A DNA stretch of 7,106 bases from an uncultured Aggregatibacter sp. (GTDB lineage Bacteria > Pseudomonadota > Gammaproteobacteria > Enterobacterales > Pasteurellaceae): assembly GCF_901873365.1 (NCBI RefSeq), contig NZ_CABFLM010000094.1:1-7106 (forward strand), given 5' to 3'. Below, piece by piece: positions 4,392 to 7,106 of this stretch (positions within the stretch are counted from its first letter, which is position 1; each line of letters opens with the position of its first letter). The notes under the pieces are model-generated. The model had not been told where the DNA came from. It saw nothing but the letters and a program-made list of their open reading frames with translations, and made no database searches. Made by a program: the position numbers and the translations under genes.

Positions 4392-6983
4392 ATGCTTTTT
4401 CCTTACAATACCCAAGCCGAGCTCACACCAAGTGCGGTCAAAATTCAGAGAGAAAATTTAAAACAGTTTGAACTGGCGAATTTTGACAAAATAGCTATCG
4501 ATCAACTGATTGCCAATCGTACGGCATTTTACGATCAATTCCTTTTGCACTTGTGGCGTCATTTTCAATTTGCCGACAATCCCACATTAAGTCTGATTGC
4601 CGTGGGCGGTTACGGGCGGCAGGAAATGTTCCCTCTTTCCGATTTGGATATTTTGATTTTAACGGAGCAAACACCAACGGCTGCGCTGCAGGAAACACTC
4701 GGTCAATTCGTGCAATTTTTATGGGATTGTGGTTTTAACGTTGGGCAGAGCATCCGTACCCTTGCCGAATGCCAAACGGAAGGCATGGCGGATATCACGG
4801 TGGCAACAAATTTGTTGGAAGCGCGTTATTTAATCGGCAATCAAACGTTATTCAAACAGTTGGCCGCATTGGTGCAACAACCGACTTTTTGGTCAAAAAC
4901 GGATTTCTGTCAGGCAAAGATTCAAGAAAAAAATGAGCGTTATCAACGTTATAACAATACGTCTTACAATCTTGAACCCGACATTAAATACAGTCCGGGC
5001 GGCTTGCGGGATTTGCATTTGTTGTATTGGATTGCCCTTCGCCACAACGGGGCGAAAAATTTGCAGGAAATTTTGCAAGCGGGATTTATTTATCCGGCGG
5101 AGTATGCTTTGTTGCTGAAAAGCCAACAATTTCTGTTTAAAGTGCGGTATGCATTGCATTTAATCTTGAAGCGTTATGACAACCGCCTCTTATTTGATCG
5201 TCAATTAAAAGTCAGCGAATTATTGGGATTCCAAGGCGAGGGCAATCAAGGCGTAGAAGCCATGATGAAGCAATTTTTTCAGGCGCTACATTCCATTTCA
5301 TTGCTGAGCGAATTACTGGTCAAGCATTATCAGGAGCATTTTTTAACCTCATATGAAGTGGAGAACGAGCAAGTGCTTGATGTGAATTTCAGCTTGATAA
5401 ATCAATCCATTTGTTTGCGTCATCACCAATGCTTTGAACAACAGCCGGAAAGTATTCTCGATCTTTTCTATTATTTAACGCAATATCCGCAAGCGGAGAT
5501 CCATTCCTCCGTATTACGTGAGCTGTATTTGGCGCTAGAGCAACGGCAAGGGTATTTATGCGATTTACCGATAGCACGAGAAAAATTTATTCGGTTGTTT
5601 AATCAGCCCAATGCCATCCAACGGGCATTTTTCCCGATGCACCAATATGGTGTGCTAACCGCCTATTTACCTCAATGGGGCAATATTGTCGGCTTAATGC
5701 AGTTTGATTTGTTCCATTGTTACACCGTGGATGAACATATTCTGCGTGTGATGTTAAAACTGGAAAGTTTTTTAGCGGAAACGTCGGCGCAAAATCACCC
5801 GATTTGCCATCAAATAATGCATCAAATTTCTGACCGCACTTTATTGTATATTGCCGCCTTATTTCATGACATCGCGAAAGGGCGTGGCGGTGCGCACGAA
5901 TTACTGGGGGCGGAAGATATACGCGAGTTTGCCGTACTGCATGGTTTCGACCAACGCGAAACAGAAACCATGGCATGGCTGGTAGAACAGCATTTGTTGA
6001 TGTCGGTGACCGCACAACGACGGGACATTCATGACCCGGAAATTGTGCTGAGTTTTGCCGAGCGTGTGCGTAATCAAGTGCGCTTAGATTATTTAACGTG
6101 CCTCACCATTGCCGACATTGTGGCAACCAATGAAACCTTATGGAACAGCTGGAAGCGTTCTTTATTAGCGACCTTATACGATTACACCACGCAACAATTT
6201 GCCCAAGGGCTGGCAACCTTGTTGGACAATCAGGCAAAGGCTGAAGAGCATCGCCACTTAGCGTTGTTAGAAATACGTGAAAAAAACACCGCACTTTCTG
6301 AGCCGCAAATTGAAAAGCTATGGCAACGTTGCCCGTTGGATTATTTTTTACGTAATTCGCCGCAGCAAATCAGCTGGCATACGCAACTGCTTGCCGAGTT
6401 TCGCGGTGATGTGTTGGTAAAAGTGAGCAATCGGTTTTCCGGTGGTGGTACGGAAATTTTTATTTATACCAATGACCGCCCGAACCTGTTTAATAAAGTC
6501 GTGAGTACCATCGGCGCGAAAAAACTCAGCATTCACGATGCACAAATTATTACCACGCAAGACGGCTATGTGTTGGACAGTTTTATTGTGACTGAATTGG
6601 ATGGTGCTGAGTTGCCATTTGATCGTCGTCGCATGTTGGAAGATGCTCTGACGAAAAGCCTAACGTCAGAAACGGTGAATAAACAACGCCTGCGCGAAAA
6701 ACACCATTTGGCTCATTTTCATGTGAAAACCGACGTGCGTTTTTTGAATCTTGAGAAGAACGATCAAACTGAAATGGAATTGTTCGCTCTGGATCAGGCT
6801 GGCTTGTTGGCGGATGTGAGCGCTGTCTTCTGTGACTTGGAGTTGAACTTACTTAACGCAAAAATCACCACCATTGGTGAAAAAGCAGAGGACTTCTTTA
6901 TTTTAACGAACAAATTCGGCTGTGCCTTGGACGAGTCGGAGAGAGCCACGTTATTGACGCGTTTGTTGCAAATTTTAAATTAG
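4392..6983 (+). CDS. glnD: Bifunctional uridylyltransferase/uridylyl-removing enzyme GlnD
   Basis: An 863-residue cytosolic nitrogen sensor. It uridylylates PII proteins (GlnB/GlnK) when glutamine is low and removes the UMP when glutamine is high, so controlling glutamine synthetase adenylylation and NtrBC. Domains: nucleotidyltransferase with VGGYGRQE at 71-78 and metal-binding Asp84/Asp86 (SDLDILIL). The central GlnD region has SPGGLRDLH at 201-209. The HD domain (about 440-580) has His448 and His492-Asp493 (FHDIAKGRGGAHELLGAED) and Asp575. Two C-terminal ACT domains (about 688-760 and 795-863) bind glutamine. All key residues are intact and the length equals that I recall for H. influenzae GlnD. 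The ATG at 4392 has only a weak purine stretch (AAGACG) upstream, but the N-terminal LTPSAVKI fits the family. No promoter is evident after the map terminator. Confidence 0.98.
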   Translation: MLFPYNTQAELTPSAVKIQRENLKQFELANFDKIAIDQLIANRTAFYDQFLLHLWRHFQFADNPTLSLIAVGGYGRQEMFPLSDLDILILTEQTPTAALQETLGQFVQFLWDCGFNVGQSIRTLAECQTEGMADITVATNLLEARYLIGNQTLFKQLAALVQQPTFWSKTDFCQAKIQEKNERYQRYNNTSYNLEPDIKYSPGGLRDLHLLYWIALRHNGAKNLQEILQAGFIYPAEYALLLKSQQFLFKVRYALHLILKRYDNRLLFDRQLKVSELLGFQGEGNQGVEAMMKQFFQALHSISLLSELLVKHYQEHFLTSYEVENEQVLDVNFSLINQSICLRHHQCFEQQPESILDLFYYLTQYPQAEIHSSVLRELYLALEQRQGYLCDLPIAREKFIRLFNQPNAIQRAFFPMHQYGVLTAYLPQWGNIVGLMQFDLFHCYTVDEHILRVMLKLESFLAETSAQNHPICHQIMHQISDRTLLYIAALFHDIAKGRGGAHELLGAEDIREFAVLHGFDQRETETMAWLVEQHLLMSVTAQRRDIHDPEIVLSFAERVRNQVRLDYLTCLTIADIVATNETLWNSWKRSLLATLYDYTTQQFAQGLATLLDNQAKAEEHRHLALLEIREKNTALSEPQIEKLWQRCPLDYFLRNSPQQISWHTQLLAEFRGDVLVKVSNRFSGGGTEIFIYTNDRPNLFNKVVSTIGAKKLSIHDAQIITTQDGYVLDSFIVTELDGAELPFDRRRMLEDALTKSLTSETVNKQRLREKHHLAHFHVKTDVRFLNLEKNDQTEMELFALDQAGLLADVSAVFCDLELNLLNAKITTIGEKAEDFFILTNKFGCALDESERATLLTRLLQILN
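4430..4438 (+). repeat. Full-length DNA uptake signal at the glnD 5' end
   Basis: AAGTGCGGTCAAAATT at 4430-4445 matches the core and the AT-rich extension of the Hin-type uptake signal. It is read in frame as SAVKI, so both the uptake signal and the protein segment are accommodated. Confidence 0.92.
5140..5148 (+). repeat. DNA uptake signal inside glnD
   Basis: Perfect core AAGTGCGGT on the plus strand followed by ATGC, so the AT-rich extension is poor. It encodes KVRY in the central GlnD region. Confidence 0.88.
5833..5841 (-). repeat. DNA uptake signal inside glnD (HD region)
   Basis: Perfect core on the minus strand, extended as AAGTGCGGTCAGAAATTT, a good match to the longer consensus. 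It encodes SDRTLL just before the HD motif. Confidence 0.9.
6288..6296 (-). repeat. DNA uptake signal inside glnD (after HD domain)
   Basis: Perfect core AAGTGCGGT on the minus strand followed by GTTTTTT. It encodes NTALS between the HD domain and the ACT domains. Confidence 0.88.
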
Positions 6984-7000
6984 TGTTTAAACATAAAAGT

Positions 7001-7044
7001 GATCTGCACCCCAAAACCTGGACACCTAATTTGAGGTGCAGATT
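7001..7044 (+). promoter_or_regulatory. Hairpin covering the transposase ribosome binding site
   Basis: ATCTGCACC (7002-7010) is the exact reverse complement of GGTGCAGAT (7035-7043). Pairing continues inward for four of the next five positions (7011-7015 with 7030-7034, one C-A mismatch), around a 14-base loop. The right arm contains the whole Shine-Dalgarno GAGGTG (7033-7038) and ends at the OrfA ATG. A transcript entering from glnD would fold this stem and hide the start site. There is no T-run, so it is not an intrinsic terminator. Confidence 0.7.
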
Positions 7045-7106
7045 ATGTCTTACTCTTATCAATTTCGTTTAGAAATTATCAAACTCGTCACCGAACAGGA
7101 TTATGG
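7045..7106 (+). CDS. IS3-family transposase OrfA, N-terminal fragment (runs off the window)
   Basis: Only 20 complete codons are visible, beginning MSYSYQFRLEIIKLVTEQDY. The pattern of aromatic-basic residues followed by FRLEIIKLV matches the first helix of the helix-turn-helix DNA-binding OrfA proteins of the IS3 family, IS150 group. In that family OrfA is usually followed by an overlapping OrfB carrying the DDE catalytic domain, produced as OrfAB by a -1 frameshift; none of that is in view. The ATG at 7045 follows GAGGTG with a 6-base spacing. Whether the element is intact or a remnant is unknown. Confidence 0.75.
   Translation, partial: MSYSYQFRLEIIKLVTEQDY

Larger units (their letters stand above)
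7000..7106 (+). mobile_element. Left end of an IS3-family (IS150-like) insertion sequence, truncated by the window
   Basis: The terminal sequence starts TGATCTGCACCCCAAAA at 7000, with the 5'-TG tip and C-rich inner part typical of IS150-group ends, followed by an OrfA start 45 bases in. The tip lies 16 bases after the glnD stop. The right end, the target duplication and OrfB lie outside the window, so completeness and exact boundaries cannot be checked. The position of the tip is inferred from the TG rule and is uncertain by a few bases. Confidence 0.75.

Noticed and set aside
5599..6015. 138-codon minus-strand open frame, and other shorter antisense frames within mrcB, map and glnD
   Set aside because: They are fully contained in strongly supported genes, have no ribosome binding sites, and show low-complexity or unlikely composition typical of shadow frames.
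6009..6017. Near-match to an uptake signal (ACCGCACAA)
   Set aside because: The last two core positions differ, so it is not a perfect core and is best read as ordinary glnD coding sequence.
1..7106. CRISPR array, tRNA, rRNA, riboswitch, toxin-antitoxin or defence cassette
   Set aside because: No regularly spaced repeats, cloverleaf features, conserved riboswitch cores or relevant protein motifs were seen on either strand.

Overview
The window reads as an ordinary chromosomal segment of a Pasteurellaceae bacterium. Nine perfect copies of the Haemophilus-type DNA uptake signal core (AAGTGCGGT, counted on both strands) lie in 7.1 kb, and every complete protein has the length and motifs of its gammaproteobacterial family. 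By eye the genes look richer in GC than Haemophilus influenzae, which together with the Hin-type uptake signal makes Aggregatibacter or a close relative my best guess. That assignment is an inference.

Layout. Positions 1-292 are an AT-rich non-coding stretch ending in a bidirectional hairpin terminator built from two inverted uptake signals. A leftward, tightly packed cluster follows: erpA (Fe-S cluster insertion), yacL (UPF0231, unknown function) and mrcB (penicillin-binding protein 1b). A 135-bp divergent promoter region (3387-3521) separates it from the rightward genes map (methionine aminopeptidase) and glnD (PII uridylyltransferase/uridylyl-removing enzyme). A strong intrinsic terminator lies between map and glnD. 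Sixteen bases after the glnD stop, the left end of an IS3-family (IS150-like) insertion sequence begins, with the first 20 codons of its OrfA before the window ends.

How the genes work together. They are housekeeping genes from different pathways: Fe-S protein maturation, septal/lateral peptidoglycan synthesis, N-terminal methionine removal and nitrogen signalling. The clearest regulatory signal is on the erpA side, where a good sigma-70 promoter is overlaid by a 25-bp partial palindrome matching the type 1 IscR operator consensus (recalled from memory) at 20 of 25 positions. This suggests Fe-S-responsive repression of erpA, and possibly of yacL and mrcB downstream. map has a perfect extended -10 promoter.

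I see no previously undescribed multi-gene system, no CRISPR array, no tRNA or rRNA and no defence or toxin-antitoxin cassette. The points worth a second look are the IscR-like operator, the hairpin over the transposase start, the nested uptake-signal terminator, the inverted uptake-signal pair inside yacL, and the isolation of glnD behind a terminator.
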